Below, piece by piece: positions 1-5,013 of a stretch of DNA of 5,013 nucleotides (position 1 is its first letter; each line of letters opens with the position of its first letter). The position numbers and the translations under genes are program-made. Source of the DNA: an uncultured Collinsella sp. (GTDB lineage Bacteria > Actinomycetota > Coriobacteriia > Coriobacteriales > Coriobacteriaceae); assembly GCA_902465465.1 (NCBI GenBank), contig CABQNF010000101.1, positions 1 through 5,013 on the forward strand, in the 5' to 3' direction. The notes beneath the pieces were generated by a model. That model was not told the origin of the DNA. It saw only the letters and a list, made by a program, of their open reading frames with translations, and did not search any database.

Positions 1-171
1 GAATACGGTGTGTATAAGTATCCGCATGATTATCCCGAAGGCTGGGTCGATCAGCGTTATTTGCCCGAGGGGCTGGAGCGCGGTGCGTTTTGGCAGCCTG
101 CGGGCCGTGGCTGGGAAGAGTGGCGCGTAGAGCAAAGCGAGCGCGACCGTAGCGGCAGAGCGCCCAAGTAG
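1..171 (+). CDS. rarA: RarA/MgsA replication-associated recombination AAA+ ATPase, C-terminal end only
   Basis: The reading frame is open from the first base and stops at TAG 169-171, leaving 56 residues. They contain a YKYPHDYPEGWVDQRYLPEG stretch that is characteristic of the extreme C-terminus of RarA (E. coli RarA, B. subtilis YrvN, yeast Mgs1/WRNIP1). In that family it lies in the tetramerisation domain that follows the AAA+ module. RarA is a cytoplasmic clamp-loader-like ATPase that acts at stalled replication forks. The ATPase motifs lie outside the window and cannot be judged. The last 15 or so residues (WRVEQSERDRSGRAPK) are polar and look like an unstructured tail. The gene is 5'-truncated by the window edge, not visibly broken. 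The family call is from memory of the motif. Confidence 0.85.
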   Translation, partial: EYGVYKYPHDYPEGWVDQRYLPEGLERGAFWQPAGRGWEEWRVEQSERDRSGRAPK

Positions 172-184
172 GTCCTTGGGACCT
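170..184 (+). other. Short perfect hairpin just after rarA
   Basis: AGGTCC (170-175) and GGACCT (179-184) form a perfect 6-bp inverted repeat with a 3-base loop, starting on the last two bases of the rarA stop codon. An overlapping alternative pairs CCAAG (164-168) with CTTGG (175-179). No T-run follows, so it is not a textbook intrinsic terminator. It could be a weak or Rho-assisted end for rarA, or nothing. Confidence 0.35.
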
Positions 185-198
185 CGCACATTCCCTTT

Positions 199-225
199 GG
201 GTATCTTTCCCCTTCTTTGGGGTAC
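199..225 (+). promoter_or_regulatory. Candidate alternative-sigma promoter region with two GGGTAY boxes
   Basis: GGGTAT (199-204) and GGGTAC (220-225) lie 21 bases apart upstream of the sigma-factor operon. Both match the -10 element known for SigB/SigF-class promoters (GGGTAT in Bacillus, GGGTAC/T in Streptomyces). For the second box, GTAT at 201-204 fits the relaxed GNNT -35 with a 15-base spacer. A true GTTT -35 is not seen for either box. A start near 232 would leave about a 35-base leader before the ATG at 267. Each box is preceded by a C-run that pairs with its G-run (CCC TTT GGG, CCCC TTCTTT GGGG), so the region could also fold in RNA. The call is inference from motif and position. Confidence 0.4.
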
Positions 226-266
226 CATGAACAGCGTCTGTATTTCGATTCCTTCGGGAGGCTTGT

Positions 267-860
267 ATGAGTCCCATTCAAATCGCCTTGCTGCTGCTCG
301 CCGTTGCCGGTGTGTGGGCTGTTATCGAGCTCGCGCTCACACTGCGAAAGACCCGCACCGTCGTTGATTCGCTCGATAAGACCGTGAGCGACCTTAACAA
401 CACCATCGCCGAGGCTCAGCCTGTGGTGGCAAAGCTCGATGGTGCCGTTGACGAGCTTACGCCCGCACTTGCCCAGATGGAGCCGCTGCTTAAGTCGAGC
501 AAGACTGCCGTTGACGCCCTGACGTCCAACCTCGTTGAGGTTGAGGCGGTCGTTCGCGACATCTCTGAGGTCACGGGCACCATGGCCGAGGCAAGCAACG
601 CTGTGTCGAGCGTGACTGATTCTGCTGCTGGCGCCGTGCAGAAGCTTTTCAATAAGGTGAAGGCTCCTGCAGCCGACGCCGATCGCAAGCTCGCCGCTGC
701 CGCCACCGAGGCCGAGCAGCCTACCGAGCGCGTTCTGATTGGTGAGGCTGAGGACGAGGCCGCCGATGGTGCGGATGTGGCTCAGAAGCCCGCAGCCAAG
801 CCTGCTCAGTATTACACCTATACGCCCGCCGAGACCTCCGAGGAGTCCTGCGATGAGTAG
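267..860 (+). CDS. DUF948-like membrane-anchored coiled-coil protein, first gene of the sigma operon
   Basis: This 197-residue protein has a single N-terminal membrane helix (about residues 4-24, hydrophobic IALLLLAVAGVWAV), then Arg/Lys, then a long amphipathic region (about 28-125). That region is rich in heptad-spaced Leu/Val and suggests an extended coiled coil. An Ala/Glu/Pro-rich, probably disordered tail (about 130-197) follows. The pattern matches DUF948 proteins such as B. subtilis YtxG, a general-stress protein of unknown molecular function. The helix is likely a signal anchor, but topology cannot be fixed from sequence. The start at 267 is supported by GGGAGG at 256-261, five bases upstream. 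The stop overlaps the start of the next gene by 8 bases. Being first in an operon with an anti-sigma-like protein and a sigma factor, it may be a sensor or structural partner, but this is inference. A generic membrane coiled-coil protein is the alternative. Confidence 0.75.
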   Translation: MSPIQIALLLLAVAGVWAVIELALTLRKTRTVVDSLDKTVSDLNNTIAEAQPVVAKLDGAVDELTPALAQMEPLLKSSKTAVDALTSNLVEVEAVVRDISEVTGTMAEASNAVSSVTDSAAGAVQKLFNKVKAPAADADRKLAAAATEAEQPTERVLIGEAEDEAADGADVAQKPAAKPAQYYTYTPAETSEESCDE

Positions 861-1230
861 CGAAGCAACTTGCCCCATTACGCTGAGCGTTGCCGGTGAT
901 CCGCGTCTCGCGCGCCTTGTGCGCATGACGGCGGCAAATGTCGGTGCGCTGTGCTCTATGTCCGTCGATCGCATCGAGGACATCCGTATGGCTGCCGAGG
1001 AGGCCTTCATCTTTGGCTGCACGGCCGTTGATTCTGACGACATTTCGATCAAATTCGACGTCGACGAATCGCACGTGGGCATGACCTTTACCTTTGGTGA
1101 CCAGGCGACTGTCGATGAGGATGATCAGGCTGCCGTGTATGCCGAGCTCATTCTGGCAAGCGTGTGCGATTCCTACGAAAAGACTGCGGCGCCCCTGACG
1201 CTTTCCCTCGACCTCAAGGCGGATATCTAA
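853..1230 (+). CDS. Degenerate RsbW/SpoIIAB-like (GHKL-fold) protein, probable anti-sigma factor
   Basis: This is a 125-residue cytoplasmic protein. Its N-terminal strand (ITLSVAGDPRLARLVRM, 9-25) and the helix VDRIEDIRMAAEEA (38-51) align by eye with anti-sigma serine kinases such as RsbW and SpoIIAB. The helix corresponds to the N-box. The Glu equivalent to the catalytic base seems kept (E50), but the Mg-binding Asn that follows in EAxxN is Phe (F54). The DxGxG loop is not recognisable around 81-90 (FGDQATVDED), and the GLGL ATP-lid motif is absent; AAVYAELILASV (93-104) stands in its place. It therefore probably does not bind or hydrolyse ATP normally. By position directly before a SigB/SigF-type gene it is the likely anti-sigma factor. 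The ATG at 853 has GAGGAG at 840-845 and overlaps the upstream stop in ATGAGTAG. A longer frame from 739 has no such support. The fold call is moderate and the role is inferred from context. Confidence 0.65.
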   Translation: MSSEATCPITLSVAGDPRLARLVRMTAANVGALCSMSVDRIEDIRMAAEEAFIFGCTAVDSDDISIKFDVDESHVGMTFTFGDQATVDEDDQAAVYAELILASVCDSYEKTAAPLTLSLDLKADI

Positions 1231-1231
1231 T

Positions 1232-2023
1232 ATGACCGAACGTTCCCGGAGCGGTAAGACCGCTTGGGACAAGGAGAAAACCCGCGAGCTGTTTCGTCGC
1301 TACAAAGAGACCGGTGATCCGGACGCACGTGAGCAGCTCGTCATGTCCCATATGAACCTGGTAAGGTTTCTTGCCAACAAATTTAAGAACCGCGGCGAGC
1401 CGCTCGACGACCTCATGCAGGTCGGCTATCTGGGTTTGCTCAAGGCTATCGACCGCTTTGACCCCGAGCGCGGACTCGAGTTCACGACATTTGCCACGCC
1501 TACCATCCTGGGCGAGATCAAGCGTCACTTTCGCGACAAGGGCTGGAGCGTGCGCGTGCCGCGCCGTCTGCAGGAGCTTTCTGCCAAGGTTAACCAGGCT
1601 ACCGACAAGCTTACCAACGAATTGCAGCGCTCGCCTAAGGTTGAAGAAATCGCTGAGTACCTGGGCGTGACCGTTGACGAGGTGCTGGAGGCCATGGAAT
1701 CGTCTTCGGCCTATACCTCGGTACCCATCGAGGCTCCTGGCGCGTCCGATTCCGATGACGCCCCCTCGATTCTCGACCGCTATGCCGATGACGACAACGA
1801 GCTCGATTTTACCGATGACCGCCTGGTGATTGAGGAGGCCATTCGCGATTTTTCGCCGCGCGAGCGTGAGGTTATCGAGCTGCGCTTTGTGAAGGGCATG
1901 ACCCAGATCGAGATCGCTAAGAAGTTGGGTATCTCGCAGGTGCAGGTTTCGCGCCTGCTGCGCCGTACCCTTAAGAAGATACAGGACAAGATCGACCCCG
2001 ACGGAGTGATGGTTCGTTCATGA
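1232..2023 (+). CDS. RNA polymerase sigma factor, SigB/SigF/SigG family
   Basis: This is a 263-residue group 3 sigma-70 factor. Region 2 spans about 36-107, with NLVRFLANKF, the core-binding segment DDLMQVGYLGLLKAIDRFDP (59-78), and the -10-recognition part FTTFATPTILGEIKRHFRDK followed by RVPRR (108-112). Region 3 spans about 113-165 (LQRSPKVEEIAEYLGV). After an acidic linker (about 172-198, many Asp), region 4 spans about 203-255, with FSPREREVIELRF and a helix-turn-helix at 224-244 (TQIEIAKKLGISQVQVSRLL). All regions are intact and the length is typical. It lacks region 1.1, as expected for SigB/SigF/SigG. In this lineage, with no sporulation expected, a general-stress or envelope role is likelier than a spore role, which is inference. 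The start ATG is 1 base after the upstream stop with only a weak AAGG (1216-1219), suggesting translational coupling. The stop overlaps the next ATG by 4 bases. Confidence 0.93.
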   Translation: MTERSRSGKTAWDKEKTRELFRRYKETGDPDAREQLVMSHMNLVRFLANKFKNRGEPLDDLMQVGYLGLLKAIDRFDPERGLEFTTFATPTILGEIKRHFRDKGWSVRVPRRLQELSAKVNQATDKLTNELQRSPKVEEIAEYLGVTVDEVLEAMESSSAYTSVPIEAPGASDSDDAPSILDRYADDDNELDFTDDRLVIEEAIRDFSPREREVIELRFVKGMTQIEIAKKLGISQVQVSRLLRRTLKKIQDKIDPDGVMVRS

Positions 2024-3432
2024 TTGAGCACCCCCAACAAACCGACCGCACGCTGCGCGATACTCGTATTCTGACGCTTCGCATTTGGGCTGTCGTCGGC
2101 TGCATTGTCATCGCAGCCGTCATCTTTAACCTTATGGGTATCCTGGCGCCGGTTATCGAGTTTCTCGCTGTCGGTTCCATCATCGCTTTTGTGATGTCGC
2201 CGATCACTAACTGGCTCGAGCATCACGGCGTCGGTCGTGGCATCGGTTCGCTCATCGCGCTGATCGTGGTTGTGGCAGTGCTCGTCGGCGTCGTCTGCAT
2301 CCTGTCGCCTATTTTGCTCGGTCAGATTATGGAAGTCCTGAGCCGTCTGCCTGAGCAGCTTCGCGTTGCGGGCGGTGATCTCAACGAGATGATTTCGCAC
2401 GCTAAGACGCTCAACAACACGCCGCTCAAGGAGTACTTGGACGATAATCTGTCCTCGCTGGTTACTGTGGCGTCCAAGTACGTATCGCAAATCGCCGCTG
2501 AGCTCGGTCGCGGCGTGTTCCCGCTTATTACCAACACGGCCTCGCAGCTGTTCGTAATCTTCCTGGGTTTGGTGCTTGCCTACTGGCTTGCCTGCGATTA
2601 TCCCCGTATGCACCACGAGGTCTGTACCATCATCGGACAGGAAAAAGAGACCTCGTACCGCTTTATGGTCGCGATTCTTTCGCGCTCGGTCGGCGGTTAT
2701 ATGCGCGGCATGGTCGTTACGTCCATCTGCGGTGGCATCCTCGCCTTTATCGGCTTTACGCTCATTGGCCATCCCTACTCGGCACTCATGGCCATCTTTA
2801 CCGGCATCATGCACTTGGTCCCGGTTGTCGGTCCCTGGGTAAGCGCGGCGATCGCCACGGTGCTCGGCTTTATGTTCAGCCCCATGCTGGCGTTGTGGAC
2901 GCTCGTTGTGACCATGGTGGCCCAAAACGTCACCGATAACGTCATTTCCCCCAAGGTCATGCAGAGTTCGGTGCAGGTGCATCCCATCATGAGCCTGACG
3001 GCCCTCGTTATTGGTTCGGCACTCATGGGTCCCATCGGCATGGTCATCGCCATTCCGCTGTGCGCGGCCCTCAAGGGCATTTTCGTCTACTACTTTGAGA
3101 ACGAGACCGGTCGCCAGCTCGTGGCATACGACGGCGCTGTATTTAAGGGCACGCCATATCGCGATGCCGATGGCAACCCGGTCGCCGCCTACGACGCGCT
3201 TGTAGACGATACGTTCATTTACGAGTCCGAGCTCATCGGCAACGAGACCGCGCCCGAGGCCCAGGCGATGCCCAAGCCCGAGCTCGAGAATCCCTGGATC
3301 AAGCTCTCGGGCCTGCAGCCCGATGCGACGAGCTTTTTCAAGAATCCCTTCGCCAAGGACGATGACTCCAACTCGGACGACGATACCAAAACCGGCATCG
3401 ACGGCTCCATGGACGATTCGGATTCCAGATAG
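2020..3432 (+). CDS. AI-2E family transporter (PerM/TqsA/YrrI-like) with acidic C-terminal extension
   Basis: This is a 470-residue polytopic membrane protein. Helices are visible at about 22-40, 43-60 and 75-100. A soluble segment (101-165) follows, then helices around 168-191, 228-247, 250-270, 272-310 and 324-357. The family hallmark of the AI-2E/PF01594 group is clear near the last helices: DNVISPKVMQSSVQVHP (about 306-322), then a Gly-rich helix ending GMVIAIPL. Members have been linked to autoinducer-2 export or to Na+/H+ antiport, but the substrate of most is unknown, so none is assigned here. Residues from about 358 on form a tail of about 110 residues. It is soluble, Asp/Ser-rich at the end (run of Asp around 446-455) and longer than in many homologues. 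The start lies in the ATGA overlap with the sigma gene. In B. subtilis a member (yrrI) precedes alaS, a neighbourhood echoed here. Probable output or partner of the sigma module. Confidence 0.9.
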   Translation: MIEHPQQTDRTLRDTRILTLRIWAVVGCIVIAAVIFNLMGILAPVIEFLAVGSIIAFVMSPITNWLEHHGVGRGIGSLIALIVVVAVLVGVVCILSPILLGQIMEVLSRLPEQLRVAGGDLNEMISHAKTLNNTPLKEYLDDNLSSLVTVASKYVSQIAAELGRGVFPLITNTASQLFVIFLGLVLAYWLACDYPRMHHEVCTIIGQEKETSYRFMVAILSRSVGGYMRGMVVTSICGGILAFIGFTLIGHPYSALMAIFTGIMHLVPVVGPWVSAAIATVLGFMFSPMLALWTLVVTMVAQNVTDNVISPKVMQSSVQVHPIMSLTALVIGSALMGPIGMVIAIPLCAALKGIFVYYFENETGRQLVAYDGAVFKGTPYRDADGNPVAAYDALVDDTFIYESELIGNETAPEAQAMPKPELENPWIKLSGLQPDATSFFKNPFAKDDDSNSDDDTKTGIDGSMDDSDSR

Positions 3433-3437
3433 GCACC

Positions 3438-3478
3438 GCTAGCGTTTCTTGAAGTTGTAAATGACAAGAAACGCGAGC
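3438..3478. repeat. 14-bp inverted repeat at the convergent gene junction
   Basis: GCTAGCGTTTCTTG (3438-3451) pairs with CAAGAAACGCGAGC (3465-3478) with one mismatch (A3441 against G3475) and a 13-base loop. It starts 6 bases after the AI-2E transporter stop and covers the last 13 codons and the stop of the convergent small gene. A T-run does not follow on either strand, so it is not a canonical intrinsic terminator. Its placement between two converging transcripts suggests a bidirectional 3'-end or RNA-stability element. Confidence 0.7.
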
Positions 3479-3678
3479 AAAGCGATTGATAAGGGGCCGG
3501 CTACATAGAAAAAGAGAACGTCAATTGCGCGTAGAGTGTAATAAGCTTTATCGCCGGACATTACTGCATACAATACGTAGCCAAATGTTGGTTGGTTTGC
3601 GTACCAGCAGGAGAAAGCCAAAAGCGCTAAAAGTACTACAACCAGAAGTGCATTCAGGACAAATCGTTTGCTTTTCAT
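3439..3678 (-). CDS. Small two-helix membrane protein, unknown function
   Basis: This is a 79-residue protein of no family I recognise. It starts MKSKR, has a first membrane helix at about 6-26 (FVLNALLVVVLLALLAFSCW), a short polar loop (27-50, with several Tyr: GYVLYAVMSGDKAYYTL), a second helix at about 52-74, and ends NFKKR. Positive charges at both ends predict both termini in the cytoplasm. The start at 3678 is chosen because GGAAGGAG (revcomp of 3685-3692) lies 6 bases upstream. A TTG-initiated extension to 3732 would run through this ribosome site and is rejected. Its DNA is about 43% GC by my count over 3441-3680, lower than its neighbours, and it runs against the flanking genes, hinting at later acquisition. 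It could be a small-toxin-like, regulatory or orphan membrane peptide; nothing in the sequence decides. Confidence 0.65.
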   Translation of the reverse strand: MKSKRFVLNALLVVVLLALLAFSCWYANQPTFGYVLYAVMSGDKAYYTLRAIDVLFFYVAGPLSIALLAFLVIYNFKKR

Positions 3679-3704
3679 CGATCGCTCCTTCCGGGTGAAT
3701 CTTA

Positions 3705-3732
3705 TATGTAATTCTATAGTAGCCTTTTTCAA
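3705..3732 (-). promoter_or_regulatory. Candidate promoter of the small membrane-protein gene
   Basis: Read on the - strand, TTGAAA (3727-3732) is followed after 16 bases by TACATA (3705-3710), with a second AT-rich box TATAGA between them. Transcription would start a few bases before the GGAAGGAG site. The -35 is a good match to the housekeeping consensus, the -10 only fair. Confidence 0.35.
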
Positions 3733-3756
3733 AGCATCGCATGCTCCTAAATAACG

Positions 3757-3810
3757 TGCACTTTCGCTGTAGGGTCGGCTTTATGTCGGCCCTCTTTTTT
3801 GCACTTGCGC
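3757..3810. repeat. Imperfect 11-base direct repeat flanking the terminator
   Basis: TGCACTTTCGC (3757-3767) and TGCACTTGCGC (3800-3810) match at 10 of 11 bases and bracket the intrinsic terminator. The second copy overlaps the proposed -35 of alaS. This could be chance, a binding site pair, or the mark of a past duplication or insertion. Confidence 0.4.
3771..3800 (+). terminator. Rho-independent terminator
   Basis: AGGGTCGGC (3771-3779) pairs with GTCGGCCCT (3785-3793) as a 9-bp stem including two G-U pairs, with a TTTAT loop, followed by C and TTTTTT (3795-3800). It terminates + strand transcription. The nearest + strand gene upstream ends at 3432, so it either ends a long read-through tail of the sigma operon, ends an unseen small RNA, or shields alaS from upstream transcription. 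Confidence 0.8.
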
Positions 3811-3826
3811 GGCGGGATGGTAATAT
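3798..3826 (+). promoter_or_regulatory. Candidate alaS promoter
   Basis: TTTGCA (3798-3803) and TAATAT (3821-3826) are separated by 17 bases, each matching 4 of 6 positions of the housekeeping consensus. A start near 3833 gives a leader of about 40 bases. A small inverted repeat GTAA-N5-TTAC (3820-3832) overlaps the -10. The site begins in the T-run of the preceding terminator, giving alaS its own transcription start. Confidence 0.45.
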
Positions 3827-3872
3827 CGTTACGTTTGAACTGTTTCGATGTGAAACCGAGGAGATTCCCTCT

Positions 3873-5013
3873 ATGAGTGCTGACTACCCGTCAATGACAA
3901 CGGCCGAGATCCGCTCCAAGTTCCTCAACTTCTTTGAGGAGCGCGGTCTTAAGCTCTATCCTTCTTCGTCCCTTGTTCCCGACGACCCCTCGCTACTGCT
4001 TGCCAACGCCGGCATGAACCAGTTTAAGGAGTACTACCAGGGCAAGAAGACCATGAAGGAAATCGGCGCGATCTCCTGCCAGAAGTGCGTCCGCACCAAC
4101 GACATCGACTGCATCGGCGAGGACGGCCGTCACCTGTCGTTCTTCGAGATGCTCGGTGACTTCTCCTTTGGCGGCGTCTCCAAGCAGCAGGCTTGCGCTT
4201 GGGCCTTCGAGCTCATCACCAAGGAGTTCAAGCTGCCGCTCGATCGCCTGTACTTTACCGTCTTTACCGAGGACGACGAGACCCACGACGTGTGGCGTTC
4301 TCTGGGCGTTGCCGAGGACCACATCTCCCGCCTGGGCGAGGACGACAACTTCTGGGCCGCCGGCCCCACCGGCCCCTGCGGTCCGTGCTCCGAGATCTAC
4401 TTTGACATGGGCGAGGAGGTCGGTTGCGGCAGCCCCGACTGCAAGCCCGGCTGCGACTGCGACCGCTTCCTTGAGTTCTGGAACCTCGTGTTTACCCAGT
4501 ACGACCGCCAGGAGGACGGCTCCATGCCGGAGCTGCCGCACCGCAACCTCGATACGGGCATGGGCCTGGAGCGCATGGCCGCTATCATGCAGCACAAGAC
4601 CGCCAATTACGACGGCGATCTGATGCAGCATCTCATCAAGCTGGGCGAGGAGATCAGCGGCAAGACCTATGACGCCGACGATTACTCCGGTGCCAGCCGC
4701 TCGCTGCGCATCATCGCCGACCATTCCCGTGCCGTCGACTTTATGATCTCGGACGGCATCCTTCCCGGTAACGAGGGTCGCGAGTACGTCCTTCGTCGCC
4801 TGCTCCGCCGTGCCGTGTTCCACGGCCGCCTGCTGGGCATCGAGGGCGCCTTCCTGACCAAGTTCATCGACGAGGTCAACGCTCAGATGGGCGAGGCCTA
4901 TCCCGAGCTGCTCAAGAACGTCGCGCTCGTTAAGGGTATCGTCGCTTCCGAGGAGGAGCGCTTCTCCACGACGCTCGACAACGGTCGCGTCTACCTGGAC
5001 GAGGCCCTGGCAG
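3873..5013 (+). CDS. alaS: Alanyl-tRNA synthetase, N-terminal 380 residues (3' end beyond window)
   Basis: AlaRS charges tRNA-Ala with alanine in the cytoplasm; it is a class II enzyme of about 880 residues. Visible here are the N-terminal TTAEIRSKFLNFFEERG, AGMNQFK (46-52), the class II motif 2 region RHLSFFEMLGDFSFGG (86-101), GPTGPCGPCSEIYFD (164-178), and a Cys-rich insert CGSPDCKPGCDCD (185-197) found in many Gram-positive AlaRS. Motif 3, LDTGMGLERM, follows at about 226-235. The tRNA-recognition domain begins with IIADHSRAVDFMISDG (about 280-295) and GNEGREYVLRRLLRRA. The editing and C-Ala domains lie beyond the window. GAGGAG (3858-3863) 9 bases upstream supports the ATG at 3873; the next Met (residue 8) lacks such a site. 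No T-box leader is seen. The frame is uninterrupted to the window edge. Confidence 0.97.
   Translation, partial: MSADYPSMTTAEIRSKFLNFFEERGLKLYPSSSLVPDDPSLLLANAGMNQFKEYYQGKKTMKEIGAISCQKCVRTNDIDCIGEDGRHLSFFEMLGDFSFGGVSKQQACAWAFELITKEFKLPLDRLYFTVFTEDDETHDVWRSLGVAEDHISRLGEDDNFWAAGPTGPCGPCSEIYFDMGEEVGCGSPDCKPGCDCDRFLEFWNLVFTQYDRQEDGSMPELPHRNLDTGMGLERMAAIMQHKTANYDGDLMQHLIKLGEEISGKTYDADDYSGASRSLRIIADHSRAVDFMISDGILPGNEGREYVLRRLLRRAVFHGRLLGIEGAFLTKFIDEVNAQMGEAYPELLKNVALVKGIVASEEERFSTTLDNGRVYLDEALA

Noticed and set aside
176..367. Small + strand frame of 63 codons across the operon leader
   Set aside because: It overlaps the start of the DUF948-like gene in another frame, and neither of its early ATGs has a convincing ribosome site.
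739..852. Upstream extension of the anti-sigma-like gene
   Set aside because: The added residues are Arg/Pro-rich out-of-frame translation of the upstream gene; the ATG at 853 has GAGGAG at good spacing and begins the recognisable domain.
57..1082. Long open frame on the - strand (341 codons)
   Set aside because: It lies opposite rarA, the DUF948-like gene and the anti-sigma gene, has no ribosome site or recognisable domain, and is of the kind that high-GC codon bias creates on the opposite strand.
1780..2982. Long open frame on the - strand (400 codons), rich in His, Asp and Arg
   Set aside because: It is a shadow of the sigma and transporter genes; the composition is typical of antisense translation of membrane-protein codons.
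3679..3732. TTG-initiated N-terminal extension of the small - strand protein
   Set aside because: The extension would translate through the GGAAGGAG site that sits correctly before the ATG at 3678, and part of it overlaps the likely promoter.
3745..3872. T-box riboswitch before alaS
   Set aside because: T-box control is common for Gram-positive synthetase genes, but the region before the terminator is too short, and the conserved AGGGTGGNACCGCG box is absent; AGGGTCGGC is simply the terminator arm.
3993..4823. Open frame on the - strand inside alaS
   Set aside because: It is fully opposite a well-conserved alaS frame, with no own ribosome site or domain.
1..5013. CRISPR arrays, tRNA or rRNA genes, transposases and phage genes
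   Set aside because: I read both strands for regular repeats, cloverleaf-like elements and mobile-element proteins and found none.

Overview
The window looks like chromosomal DNA of a high-GC Gram-positive, most likely an actinobacterium of the class Coriobacteriia (Collinsella-like). This rests on codon use rich in G and C, clear GGAGG-type ribosome binding sites, and the style of the encoded proteins, notably the AlaRS with a Cys-rich insert and a SigB/SigF-type sigma factor. The species call is inference from memory, not a search result. Most of the window is ordinary, tightly packed core genome on the + strand. It is interrupted once by a small AT-richer gene on the - strand.

Layout. Positions 1-171 are the 3' end of rarA (mgsA), a replication-associated AAA+ ATPase. 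A 95-base gap follows with short inverted repeats and two GGGTAY boxes that may be a promoter read by an alternative sigma factor. Positions 267-3432 form a four-gene, translationally coupled operon: a DUF948-like membrane-anchored coiled-coil protein (267-860), a degenerate RsbW/SpoIIAB-like protein (853-1230), a SigB/SigF/SigG-family sigma factor (1232-2023) and an AI-2E-family membrane transporter (2020-3432). The junctions are an 8-base overlap, a 1-base gap and a 4-base ATGA overlap, so the genes are almost certainly made together.

At 3438-3478 a 14-bp inverted repeat sits at the junction with a convergent gene, 3439-3678 on the - strand, encoding a 79-residue protein with two membrane helices and no family I recognise. 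Its DNA is about 43% GC by my count, lower than its neighbours. Upstream of it, 3679-3872 holds a candidate promoter for the small gene, a clear + strand intrinsic terminator (3771-3800) with no + strand gene directly before it, and a candidate promoter for alaS. alaS (alanyl-tRNA synthetase) begins at 3873 and runs off the end with about 380 of roughly 880 codons present.

How the genes work together. The central operon reads as a partner-switching-style stress regulator in reduced form. The sigma factor is paired with an upstream protein of the anti-sigma kinase fold that has lost key ATP-binding residues, and no RsbV-type anti-anti-sigma gene is present. A membrane coiled-coil protein and a transporter bracket the pair and could supply the signal or be its output. 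This is the part of the window most worth testing.
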